Source: Maridesulfovibrio ferrireducens
GTDB lineage: Bacteria; Desulfobacterota; Desulfovibrionia; Desulfovibrionales; Desulfovibrionaceae
DNA length: 43,310 nucleotides
NCBI RefSeq assembly: GCF_900101105.1
Contig: NZ_FNGA01000008.1
Coordinates: forward strand, 1 to 43,310
Reading direction: 5' to 3'
Shown here: positions 32,615 to 40,673 of the stretch, piece by piece
How positions within the stretch are numbered: the first letter of the stretch is position 1
Layout: each line of letters opens with the position of its first letter
The notes under the pieces: generated by a model
Told to the model about the DNA's origin: nothing
Database searches by the model: none
What the model saw: only the letters and a program-made list of their open reading frames with translations
Made by a program: the position numbers and the translations under genes

Positions 32615-35386
32615 ATGGCATTATTGCATTATGAAAATTTAACTGACCACAGACCCGATATTTTAATGTCTAAGGCGGAATACGGCCTATCCCCTTTCAG
32701 GAGATTTCTTGAGAATGTGAAAAGGCATTACGAGAGTGCTGATAATGTAAAGCGTTTAGGGTGGAGTGTTGTTGCGACTGATCCGGATTCCTCGAAAAAT
32801 GAAAAAAAGAAATTATCCGGAAGTGCTGATGGGGTGTGGATTCAGCTTGAAGGTTTAGAATCTGCAGAGGGGGATGATGAGCTTTCTTTGCGGCAGTTTT
32901 TAGATGCGAGCGTTGATACTGTTTATGAAGCAGATCATGGAAATTGGAAATACGTTGCTTCCCCTGCAAAGGAATGCCCGTATTGCAAAGGACGGAACGG
33001 ACATCCGAAGATGCTGTATATGACAGAAGAGCATGCTCAAGAGGTGGCGGACTCCACTAATAAACAGTTGGGGGTTTATTGGTGTGACGAGGGGGAAGGA
33101 TGGCATCTGACTGGAAACGCCGATTTCAGGGTGTCGTTTCGCTCAAGCAATGTCTTGAGTGTGCTTGATCGCTCCCTAGGTGAGGAACGGTTAAAGTTAG
33201 ATCGAATGCCCAATCTTCCTTATCTGGTTTTGCGGCCAAATACCTACCAGTTGAAATGCCAGATCAATGCAATTGAAAAATTGCGGGATGCCCCTGATAA
33301 ATTTCATCGTCCTTTGTTGAGGTTGTTTGAAGCTCAAGGTCATGCCCGTTGGCCATTTGTTCCTGAAGATCCCTTTCGCTCCTGGTCTTCTGACGGCGAG
33401 GAGTTTGAACGGGAGTGGTTTGTGCTGACTGATAAAGACCGCCCCGGAAATAGTGATCAGAGGGAGTTTGTTGAAAAAGCCTTAAATACTTCTGACTTTG
33501 CGTTTTTGGAAGGCCCGCCGGGGTCCGGGAAGACTACCGCCGTCTGTGAGCTGGTTCTGCAATTGATTCAGCAGGGAAAGCGGGTTCTGCTTTGTGCCTC
33601 TACTCATGTTGCGGTTGATAATGTTGTGGAGCGGCTTATGGCCGAGGATAATCCTCAGCGGGATCTGATTATCCCCGTGCGGATAGGCGATAATGCAAGT
33701 ATCTCAAAGAAAGTTCGACCATGGGAGCTACGTAGTTTTATCAGGACTGAAACGAACAGGTTGACTGAAGAGCTTGGCGCAGTCTCTTCTCCCTCAGCTG
33801 CACAGCAGGAGCTGTTTAATCAATTACGGCAAGGAAAGAATACGGTTCAGCAATGGGTTCTTTCATCTGCGAATCTTGTTTGCGGAACTACAATAGGTAT
33901 TCTGCAGCATCCTGACATTAAATCCCGGAAGCATTCTCCGGAATTTGATGTGATGATTATCGATGAAGCTTCCAAAACTACATTTCAGGAGTTTTTGGTG
34001 CCGGCTCTGTTTGCAAAACGCTGGATTCTTGTCGGCGATCCAAAGCAGCTCTCACCCTATGTGGACGATGAAGCCACTGCTGTGAATCTAGCACCGGCCT
34101 TGCCAGCCCAGTACAAGCGGGAGGCATGTGTGGATATATTTAGGGCAAAGCAGTCTGATCCCAGGTTCCGTTTCTGTTCAATTGTCTGCACGGACAATGA
34201 GGAGATAGAGAAATTCTATTTAAAGCAGGGTGGGGAAAAGAAAGTGCATGTCTACTGTGATGGCAGCTCCCCTGAGCTTCTCCCGTATGCGTCTGTTGTT
34301 GTGGGGAATGCTAATTTTCTGGCCGAAAACATAGAAAGGCTTCCTCTTGATATTTCGTTTGTCCGAAACAATAAAAACGTTTCTTCTGCCATAATACGCA
34401 GAGTTGAGGCTTATAAGACACTAAAGAAACGCCGTTTCTCCGATGCTCCTGAATGGGAAAATGAAATAGCATGGAGAAGTGCCCGGATTTATGAGCAGAG
34501 AAAGGAGAAAGAATCTGAAATACGGGATGGTAGCATGGGGACAGCCGTGAAACTGACAGGGCAGCTACGGGATCTTCTTCCTGTAGAAGATGACTCTTGT
34601 CCTTGTGAGCGTGAAATACAGAAAGTGTCCAGAGTTGCATTCCCCTCAATACTTGAATGCTTGCAGGAAGGGTTTAAACGGGAAAAAGGCCAGCGTGATT
34701 CTACTGCCTTATCAGATGGCATACCTGAAAATGATCTAAAAAAACGCAAGACTTTACTTTCTTTTCAACATCGCATGCACCCGGAGATCGCTTTATTTCC
34801 TCATGAGAATATATATGACCGAAATGCATTGCGCTCTACCGCTGATATGGAGCGGAAAAGAGAGTGGGACTATAGGCCGGAACGGAGGAGAGTTGTCTGG
34901 GTTGATGTAAACGGAGGGGTAAACAGAAAAATAAATTCAAATCCTCAGGAAGCCAAAGCTCTTCTTAAGGAATTAAAAGAGTTCGACGAGTGGGCATCCA
35001 TGAACGGACATAAAGACGGACGGCCCTGGCAAGTCGCGGTCTTGTCGTTTTACCGAGGGCAGGAGCGGGAGATTCAAGGGTTGCTGAAAGAATGGACTAG
35101 TTTACGGAGTCGTCGCCATTTTTCTAGGGGGGATGCTTCCACTCCCTATCTGGAAATAGAGGTATGCACTGTGGACAGGTTTCAAGGACATGAAGCGGAT
35201 CTGGTCTTGCTCAGTTTTATGAATGACCACGCAACCAGCTTTCTTCAAAGTCCGAATCGTTTGAATGTCGCTTTAACAAGGGCACGCTACCAACTCGTAG
35301 TATTCGGCAACAGGCAGAAAATGAAAAAAGCCTCCGGCGTTTTAGGGAAATTTGCACAGGGACAAAGCTGGGAGGTGGATTTATGA
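32615..35386 (+). CDS. Upf1-like superfamily 1 helicase (COG1112 type) with N-terminal zinc-ribbon-like segment
   Basis: The 923-residue protein has an N-terminal region of ~270 residues with a zinc-binding pattern (CPYC near residue 119, then a downstream YWCDEGEGWHLTG). A complete SF1B Upf1/COG1112 helicase core follows: motif I GPPGSGKTT (Lys306), motif Ia CASTHVAVDNV, motif II IIDEAS, motif III GDPKQLSPY, LLSFQHRMHPEI, motif V VDRFQGHEADLVLLS, and motif VI RLNVALTRAR. A charged helical insertion lies at about residues 560-700. Such enzymes unwind RNA or DNA using ATP. It is the first gene of a tight island operon, and its stop overlaps the next gene by four bases. The pairing with a PLD-family protein downstream resembles Mokosh defence enzymes. 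Confidence 0.92.
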   Translation: MALLHYENLTDHRPDILMSKAEYGLSPFRRFLENVKRHYESADNVKRLGWSVVATDPDSSKNEKKKLSGSADGVWIQLEGLESAEGDDELSLRQFLDASVDTVYEADHGNWKYVASPAKECPYCKGRNGHPKMLYMTEEHAQEVADSTNKQLGVYWCDEGEGWHLTGNADFRVSFRSSNVLSVLDRSLGEERLKLDRMPNLPYLVLRPNTYQLKCQINAIEKLRDAPDKFHRPLLRLFEAQGHARWPFVPEDPFRSWSSDGEEFEREWFVLTDKDRPGNSDQREFVEKALNTSDFAFLEGPPGSGKTTAVCELVLQLIQQGKRVLLCASTHVAVDNVVERLMAEDNPQRDLIIPVRIGDNASISKKVRPWELRSFIRTETNRLTEELGAVSSPSAAQQELFNQLRQGKNTVQQWVLSSANLVCGTTIGILQHPDIKSRKHSPEFDVMIIDEASKTTFQEFLVPALFAKRWILVGDPKQLSPYVDDEATAVNLAPALPAQYKREACVDIFRAKQSDPRFRFCSIVCTDNEEIEKFYLKQGGEKKVHVYCDGSSPELLPYASVVVGNANFLAENIERLPLDISFVRNNKNVSSAIIRRVEAYKTLKKRRFSDAPEWENEIAWRSARIYEQRKEKESEIRDGSMGTAVKLTGQLRDLLPVEDDSCPCEREIQKVSRVAFPSILECLQEGFKREKGQRDSTALSDGIPENDLKKRKTLLSFQHRMHPEIALFPHENIYDRNALRSTADMERKREWDYRPERRRVVWVDVNGGVNRKINSNPQEAKALLKELKEFDEWASMNGHKDGRPWQVAVLSFYRGQEREIQGLLKEWTSLRSRRHFSRGDASTPYLEIEVCTVDRFQGHEADLVLLSFMNDHATSFLQSPNRLNVALTRARYQLVVFGNRQKMKKASGVLGKFAQGQSWEVDL

Positions 35387-36471
35387 ATAAAGAATTGTTT
35401 AAAGGGATCGTTCTTAAGCGAAAGGTTGATATTGAGATCTGGCGGATAAAAGGAATAGTCAGCAGGGCTGAGCGTCGTCCTGAGTATATGCCAATTTTGC
35501 ATCAACTGAGCGATAGTGGACCATGTACTGATTCTGATATCGCAGAGCATTTGCTTTTTTCGGGAGAGGGCCGCAAAACTGTTGCCAGGAGGATGCTTGA
35601 TACCGTTGCTTGTTTAGGTCTCTCCGAACGGACCAGCGTTGGCTATTCCTTGACTGAGGCTGGCGAAGATGCATTGCGTGAAAACCGTGTTTTTATCCCT
35701 CAGGCAGGAATGTGGGAAGTCTGGGTAAGCGATGATCCTTTGCTGCCGTTTAAAATTATTAAGCTGGAACCGTATGAAGAGCCCAAGGCTTATCGGGATA
35801 AACCGCATGAAAGGAAGATAAACGCAATACCTCCAAAGGTCAGGTGTCTTTTGAATGGTGCAGCGGGAATTCCTTGCGTTGGGGGTAAAGAGGTCAGGAT
35901 CGATTCTTTTGAAGGGAAAGCGGAAAAGATCAATTCTAACATTGATATCCGGCTTGAATGGAATATTTTGAAAAATAGGCTCCAGTTGAAGGAGGATAAA
36001 CAGCTATATCCATTAGCTGCACCTGAGGTGGAGGATGACGTTCTCTGGATGGACTTGTTGGCATGCTGTGGACTTAAAGAGTTCTGGGATGAAGAGTCTG
36101 AAAGTGTGCACCGTCGTTTTCAGGATGTAATGGATGAAAAAAATAGAGTCTCCATGAAGGAGACTTTCAGTATCAACAAACCGCAGGTTTCCGACTTCGG
36201 TTTGTTCGAAAAAATATCTCTGAGGGATGTTTCAATTTCTGCAGCCACACAGGAAGACGCACAGCAATGGGTAGTTTGGAGATTGATGAACGGAATCAAT
36301 CAATTGATGAGTTCCAAGCGGTATGAAGAGTTATGCGCAAGCGCAAGCCGTCCATTTAAGCAGTATAGTGTTGAATTTCCAGAGCGTGACAAGTTGGCAA
36401 AGATGCTTTGGGAGAAAAAGAAAGATAACCGTTCATGGTGGGTAATGGCTGCTGCGGACTGGGCTTTGTAG
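35383..36471 (+). CDS. Unknown protein with N-terminal winged-helix-like segment
   Basis: I do not recognise this 362-residue protein. Residues about 25-100 resemble a winged helix: YMPILHQLSDSGPCTDSDIAEHL, GRKTVARRMLDTVACLGL, then SVGYSLTEAGEDAL, as in DNA-binding regulators. Residues 105-160 contain a hydrophobic WEVWVSDDPLLPFKIIKLEP strand region. The rest is mixed and ends with RSWWVMAAADWAL. No signal peptide or TM helix is seen. The start is strong (GGGAGGTGGATTT before ATG) and overlaps the helicase stop by four bases. The PLD-family gene begins 8 bases after its stop. Position between helicase and nuclease suggests an adaptor, repressor or nucleic-acid-binding subunit. Confidence 0.82.
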   Translation: MNKELFKGIVLKRKVDIEIWRIKGIVSRAERRPEYMPILHQLSDSGPCTDSDIAEHLLFSGEGRKTVARRMLDTVACLGLSERTSVGYSLTEAGEDALRENRVFIPQAGMWEVWVSDDPLLPFKIIKLEPYEEPKAYRDKPHERKINAIPPKVRCLLNGAAGIPCVGGKEVRIDSFEGKAEKINSNIDIRLEWNILKNRLQLKEDKQLYPLAAPEVEDDVLWMDLLACCGLKEFWDEESESVHRRFQDVMDEKNRVSMKETFSINKPQVSDFGLFEKISLRDVSISAATQEDAQQWVVWRLMNGINQLMSSKRYEELCASASRPFKQYSVEFPERDKLAKMLWEKKKDNRSWWVMAAADWAL

Positions 36472-36479
36472 GGGGGATT

Positions 36480-38033
36480 ATGCCTAATATTTTTGAAAAA
36501 GATTGTGTTAAAGTCGTGTACAGGACCGGTTTGGAGTTGCCACCAGTTTGGATAGGGCGGGACATAGATTCATCTGTGCAGGAAGGTTTTGGTTCTGTTT
36601 TTGTGTCAGGGAAAAAACGTATTTTTGCTGCTGAGCTTGAAAGACGTATTTCTGGTGCGCAGCAGGGTATTGTTTTGTGCAGCTTCCTCCTTGCGGACCA
36701 GAAGATCGAAGATGCTCTTTATGAAGCTGCGCAGCGGGGAGTCCGGGTTTATATCATGCTGGCCTGTGAAACCCGTCTGGATAAGGAAGAACCTGACGAT
36801 GAATTCGGGCAAATGTGTTTGAAGCAGCATAAAGCAATGTTGAAGCTTTTTTCCGGTAAAGCTTTTATTCGTTCAGCCCCATTTTTTCATGCTAAAATTG
36901 TCCTGATTGATGCTTTAAGCGAGGTTGGTGAAGATTCTTACGGGGCGTTGCTTACAGCCAATGTCACGAGGGAGGCCTTGGAGAGGAATGAGGAAATCAT
37001 GATTCCCTTGAATGCTGATGAAATCCGAGAGGCGGTCAATATTCTGCGTTGGGCTTTATTTGAAACTGCCGAGCATGAAGTTGATGGTGGGGCTAAATTT
37101 ACTTCAATACAACCTCTTGAAGAATTGAAATATCCCGGTGTTCTCAAAAATATATGCTGCACCTCCAAGAATGAAACAGGTATTTTTGAACGTGCATTGG
37201 CGGTCATAGAGTCCTCTCGCAGGGAGTTGATTGTTTCAAGTTTTGGCTGGGACGCAGACCATTCAATTGTTGAGGCCATATGCAGGAAGGCGGAGGAAGG
37301 AGTTAAGATTACGGTTCTCGCCCGTCTCCGTCCCTCGGCAATGGATGCCTTGGTCAGGTTGGAAAATGCGGGAGTTGAAGTTCTGGGTTTTAAATGGCTT
37401 CATGCCAAGGCTGTCTGGAGTGATTCCGGCGAGGCTGTTGTTATGTCTGCGAATTTACAAAAACATGGTATGGATGATGGCTTTGAGTTAGGTGTGGGGT
37501 TATCCGGGCAGAGGGCTTCGGATCTGTTCGACAGCCTTAGTAGCTGGAAGAAAAATGCTCCATGGCAATTCCAGCAAGGAGTTAAACTTGGAGATGTCAG
37601 CGGAAGAATTAAAATTTGGGAAGCTGGCAAATTGTTGGATGAAATAATTGTCGTCAAAAGTGGAACAGTTAACTTGCCCGATGTGAAAGCAAAGTGTGTT
37701 ACCCGTCTGGGTGTAGATATTGTTCCTCCGGAAAAAGGGGTAATGGAACTGCCGTTTCATGAAGTTAAGTATTTATGGAAAGTGACAGCCCCTAAGTTGC
37801 CCACCAAGAGCAATGAGATTTTCCTAAAAGATACAATTACGGAAAAGAATTCAAGGACTTTAAAAGACAAGGGTAAAGGCAAGGATACCAAGCGTTCTTA
37901 TGATCCTAAGGTTTACCGTCTCCCTTCAGGTGAAAAAGTTATTGCCATCAGCAGAGCCGAGGATCTGAATAAAGCTTTAAAGTTAAAGGAACGGGCTGAG
38001 TTTAACAAAGCCAACATAGTAGCCGCAAACTAA
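36480..38033 (+). CDS. Phospholipase-D-family protein with two HKD motifs, probable nuclease
   Basis: Start set at ATG 36480, right after GGGGGGATT; the upstream frame from 36435 overlaps the previous gene and lacks a site. The 517-residue protein has two PLD repeats. The first has HAKIVLID (His137) with LLTANVTREALERNEE, and the second has HAKAVWSD (His308) with VVMSANLQKHGMDDGFELGV. A positively charged C-terminal tail rich in Lys follows. The Asn and Glu residues after each motif fit catalytic PLD proteins. No signal peptide is seen, so a cytoplasmic nuclease is more likely than a lipase. It follows the helicase and unknown gene in one operon and precedes the CARF-type sigma-54 activator. 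Nuclease activity is inferred. Confidence 0.9.
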   Translation: MPNIFEKDCVKVVYRTGLELPPVWIGRDIDSSVQEGFGSVFVSGKKRIFAAELERRISGAQQGIVLCSFLLADQKIEDALYEAAQRGVRVYIMLACETRLDKEEPDDEFGQMCLKQHKAMLKLFSGKAFIRSAPFFHAKIVLIDALSEVGEDSYGALLTANVTREALERNEEIMIPLNADEIREAVNILRWALFETAEHEVDGGAKFTSIQPLEELKYPGVLKNICCTSKNETGIFERALAVIESSRRELIVSSFGWDADHSIVEAICRKAEEGVKITVLARLRPSAMDALVRLENAGVEVLGFKWLHAKAVWSDSGEAVVMSANLQKHGMDDGFELGVGLSGQRASDLFDSLSSWKKNAPWQFQQGVKLGDVSGRIKIWEAGKLLDEIIVVKSGTVNLPDVKAKCVTRLGVDIVPPEKGVMELPFHEVKYLWKVTAPKLPTKSNEIFLKDTITEKNSRTLKDKGKGKDTKRSYDPKVYRLPSGEKVIAISRAEDLNKALKLKERAEFNKANIVAAN

Positions 38034-38048
38034 GTATGGGGAACTGCC

Positions 38049-39464
38049 ATGAATAATACCCTTTTATGCTGGAATTCAGTCCGGGCTGGCGATGAGGTTT
38101 TGATACAAGCGATACAGTCCTTTAAGAATAGACGTATAAGTATTGATGAAGTGTTGTTGATAGAGCAGGAAGGCCACATCTTTTCTATTTCTGGATTAGG
38201 GGATGTTCAGCTAAAAAAGATTAGTGTCCAGCTGGAAGATCCTACCCGGCATACAGATATTTATAATATAGTTGTGCATAAGGTGCTGCCTGAGATAGAT
38301 CCATCATCCAGTCTGCATATTAATGTTTCTCCGGGGACCCCAGCCATGCATGCTGTCTGGTTGATATTGCATGCCGGGGGGCGGTTACCGGAAAATGCGA
38401 AATTATGGTCGTCACAGTTTAATCCTGGAACAAAGCGTCGTAGTATCAATCCGGTAGATTTCCCCATAAACACCTATCTTTCTGAAATACGGAAGGTAAG
38501 TCCTGGTGAAGCTCATTTAGCAAAGTATGATTTTGAGCCTAGATCAAATAAGCGTAAGGAGGCTTTCGAGGCTCTCAAGAGGTTTGCAGAAATCCCCGGC
38601 ATCCCTTTGCTGGTTCTTGGGGAAAGGGGAACCGGGAAAACTCGCCTTGTAGAAACGGTTCTAGACACACTTAAACAGAAAGAAATCGTTGTTGTCCCGT
38701 GTGGAGCCCTTGATTCGCAACTCGCAGAGAGCCAGCTTTTCGGACATGTAAAAGGGGCGTTTACCGGTGCAGAACAGGAGCGTGGCGGGTTATTGAAAGC
38801 CGCAGATGGCGGAATCCTTTTTTTGGATGAAATTCAGGATTTACCCAAAGATATTCAACGTAAGCTGGTCCGGGTGCTTCAGGATAATAAAAGGCGTTTT
38901 CGACCGGTGGGAGCGGATGAAGAATTATCGGTTGATTTTGAATTAATATGTGCATCGAATAAGGATCTGATTGAACTGCAGGAAGCTCTGGATGAAGATT
39001 TTTTCGACCGGATATCAATGGCTACGGTAAAAATTCCCGCCTTAAGAGAGTGTCTCGATGACCTTGAGCATGATTGGCAGCAAGTATGGCGGGAGATGTG
39101 TTCAGGTTTTAGGCGTTCATCCGATGCACCTATGTCTGAAAGTCTTATGGATCTTTTGCGGAGTGATTCTTTATATGGAAACCTCCGGGATCTTCAGACG
39201 TTGGCTGTTCATATTATGGCGTGGTGGTCGGAACAGGATCTTGAAAAAACGGTTGCCGATGCCGGAAGAGAATGGAAAAAGCACTGTTCTCAACGGCATT
39301 CGCAGAAGAATTTTAAAAAGAATCTTTCTCGCAAAGAACATCTAGCGAAGTGTAAACATGAGCTGGCCGTTTGGGCTAAGCAGGAATATTTGACCTGGGA
39401 AAATGCAGCTAAAGCTCTTGGGTGTACTGAGAAAACTTTGCGGACCGATGCGGGATTGAAGTAG
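38049..39464 (+). CDS. Sigma-54 activator with N-terminal CARF/RtcR-like sensor
   Basis: The 471-residue protein has an N-terminal Rossmann-like domain (1-~140). Its LHINVSPGTPAMHAVWLIL signature (residues 89-107) matches the ligand-binding loop seen in CARF domains, including that of RtcR. An AAA+ sigma-54 activation domain follows: Walker A GERGTGKT (about 191-198), intact sigma-54 loop GAFTGA (236-241), Walker B GILFLDEIQ, RRFRPVGADEE, and YGNLRDLQ. A C-terminal helix-turn-helix-like stretch (TWENAAKALGCTEKTLR) completes it. Unlike DctD it has no receiver, so it should be switched by a small ligand or RNA end rather than by phosphorylation. It sits in the operon directly after the PLD gene (15 bases) and presumably controls it. 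Confidence 0.88.
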   Translation: MNNTLLCWNSVRAGDEVLIQAIQSFKNRRISIDEVLLIEQEGHIFSISGLGDVQLKKISVQLEDPTRHTDIYNIVVHKVLPEIDPSSSLHINVSPGTPAMHAVWLILHAGGRLPENAKLWSSQFNPGTKRRSINPVDFPINTYLSEIRKVSPGEAHLAKYDFEPRSNKRKEAFEALKRFAEIPGIPLLVLGERGTGKTRLVETVLDTLKQKEIVVVPCGALDSQLAESQLFGHVKGAFTGAEQERGGLLKAADGGILFLDEIQDLPKDIQRKLVRVLQDNKRRFRPVGADEELSVDFELICASNKDLIELQEALDEDFFDRISMATVKIPALRECLDDLEHDWQQVWREMCSGFRRSSDAPMSESLMDLLRSDSLYGNLRDLQTLAVHIMAWWSEQDLEKTVADAGREWKKHCSQRHSQKNFKKNLSRKEHLAKCKHELAVWAKQEYLTWENAAKALGCTEKTLRTDAGLK

Positions 39465-39521
39465 AAGTGTTATTTATCATAGAGATATGAAGGTTATGGC
39501 ATGTTTTTAAGAGGAGTAAGT

Positions 39522-40313
39522 ATGGTTTTTGATCCAGAAAATAACTGGCACAAAATGCCAACCCACCTAACCATATATGCAGAAGATATGCTCAATCACG
39601 TAAGATCATTCTCACGTGATAAACAGCGTTTTAAACGGTTTCTTACCTTGCTTGAAGACAGAGCACACGGAAGCCTTTTTCTATTCCCTATGAAAATTCT
39701 CGAGCAGATGCTCAAGGCATCCCCTATTGTTGCTTATACGAATCTTGCAAATATTGATTTAAGCGATGTAAACTCGCCAGCTCCGTCTGTGCTCAAAGCA
39801 ATCCCTTTTTATCAACCAATCCAGCAGCTACTTAAAATCATAGCCATTTCTAACGATCTCCTAGACGACCTGAATGAAGATAAAAGGATTTCAAGGTCGT
39901 CCCTGTATGAATTGTCTGAAGTAGTCGGTGATTTTTATGACTGGGCTTTCGAGACCTATCCACGGGGTGAGCCTGAGGCTGAAGAGATTCCTGTAGTTAA
40001 AGCTGTTGAGAAGAACATTGAATGGTTCGCTATGCTTTGCGACCAGCTTGAAGTGGACGATAAAATGTCCGCCCGCAGCTTGTGGAATAAAATTAAAAAA
40101 GAGTCTGGCCCCGAAAAGCCAATATGCTTTGATCTCTATCAGGTAGTCATTCATGGTGACTTTCTTTTTTATTCGATTCTGCCCATGACACCGAAAGAAT
40201 GGAAAGATTGGTTCGTCGATGCGGATGCAGACAAAATATTGTTTAAGACATTTGAAAATTACCTATCCAGATACAAAAAGAATATCCCAATTAATCCCAT
40301 AAGCAGCGAATAG
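39522..40313 (+). CDS. Hypothetical protein, last gene of the helicase-PLD-activator cluster
   Basis: I do not recognise this 263-residue protein. I chose ATG 39522 because AGAGGAG lies 6 bases before it; the ATG at 39501 is less well placed. It is soluble and mostly helical, with Trp/Phe-rich patches (FYDWAFETYP, MTPKEWKDWFVD) and a DLYQVVIHGDFLFYSILP strand segment near the C-terminus. No catalytic motif, signal peptide or TM helix is seen. It begins 57 bases after the CARF activator and may be co-transcribed. It could be an effector or antitoxin-like partner, or unrelated cargo. Confidence 0.72.
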   Translation: MVFDPENNWHKMPTHLTIYAEDMLNHVRSFSRDKQRFKRFLTLLEDRAHGSLFLFPMKILEQMLKASPIVAYTNLANIDLSDVNSPAPSVLKAIPFYQPIQQLLKIIAISNDLLDDLNEDKRISRSSLYELSEVVGDFYDWAFETYPRGEPEAEEIPVVKAVEKNIEWFAMLCDQLEVDDKMSARSLWNKIKKESGPEKPICFDLYQVVIHGDFLFYSILPMTPKEWKDWFVDADADKILFKTFENYLSRYKKNIPINPISSE

Positions 40314-40424
40314 CATTGATTAACGGTTATTAACGCAGGATAAAAACTCTCCCACTTTTTCGCACAGCTACCATAGCGGTGCTAATCTTCATACATCATA
40401 ACACGTGTACGGAGGTTAACACGC
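40314..40424 (+). promoter_or_regulatory. Probable promoter/operator region of the alpA-primase genes
   Basis: These 111 bases contain a direct repeat TTAACG spaced by four bases (in ATTAACGGTTATTAACGC, about 40319-40336). They also hold a palindrome ACACGTGT (40401-40408) immediately before a GGAGG ribosome-binding site. The layout suits autoregulation by a small DNA-binding protein, but no factor can be assigned. Confidence 0.35.
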
Positions 40425-40664
40425 ATGCCAACTAAAAAATCCAATGACTCTTCCGGTGCCGATCTCAAAATTCTGCACCAAACCCTTCCCCCTATAATTG
40501 CCCGCAAGGATGTTCAGCTTTACCTTGGTGGCCTTATTTCCAGCGGATACCTTGCTAATCTGGATTCGCAAGGACGTGGTCCGAAAAGTATAAAAAGCGG
40601 AAGAAGAGTCGCATACCTTCGGGGAGATCTGATCACATGGTTAGAGAGCTGGTTGCAGGGGTAA
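40425..40664 (+). CDS. AlpA-like small DNA-binding protein
   Basis: The 79-residue protein has the excisionase/AlpA-type winged helix pattern: PPIIARKDVQLYLGGLISSGYLANLDSQG, then GRRVAYLRGDLITWLESWL. The start has a GGAGG site 9 bases upstream. AlpA proteins of P4-like satellites and integrative elements regulate integrase or excision genes. It stands directly before a primase-like gene (9-base gap after its stop), which is the typical order in such elements. Confidence 0.85.
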   Translation: MPTKKSNDSSGADLKILHQTLPPIIARKDVQLYLGGLISSGYLANLDSQGRGPKSIKSGRRVAYLRGDLITWLESWLQG

Positions 40665-40673
40665 GGGTTTCAA

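Noticed and set aside
40314-40424. Short CRISPR-like or iteron array before alpA
   Set aside because: There are only two copies of a 6-base repeat and a single palindrome; no regularly spaced repeats or spacers were seen here or elsewhere in the window.
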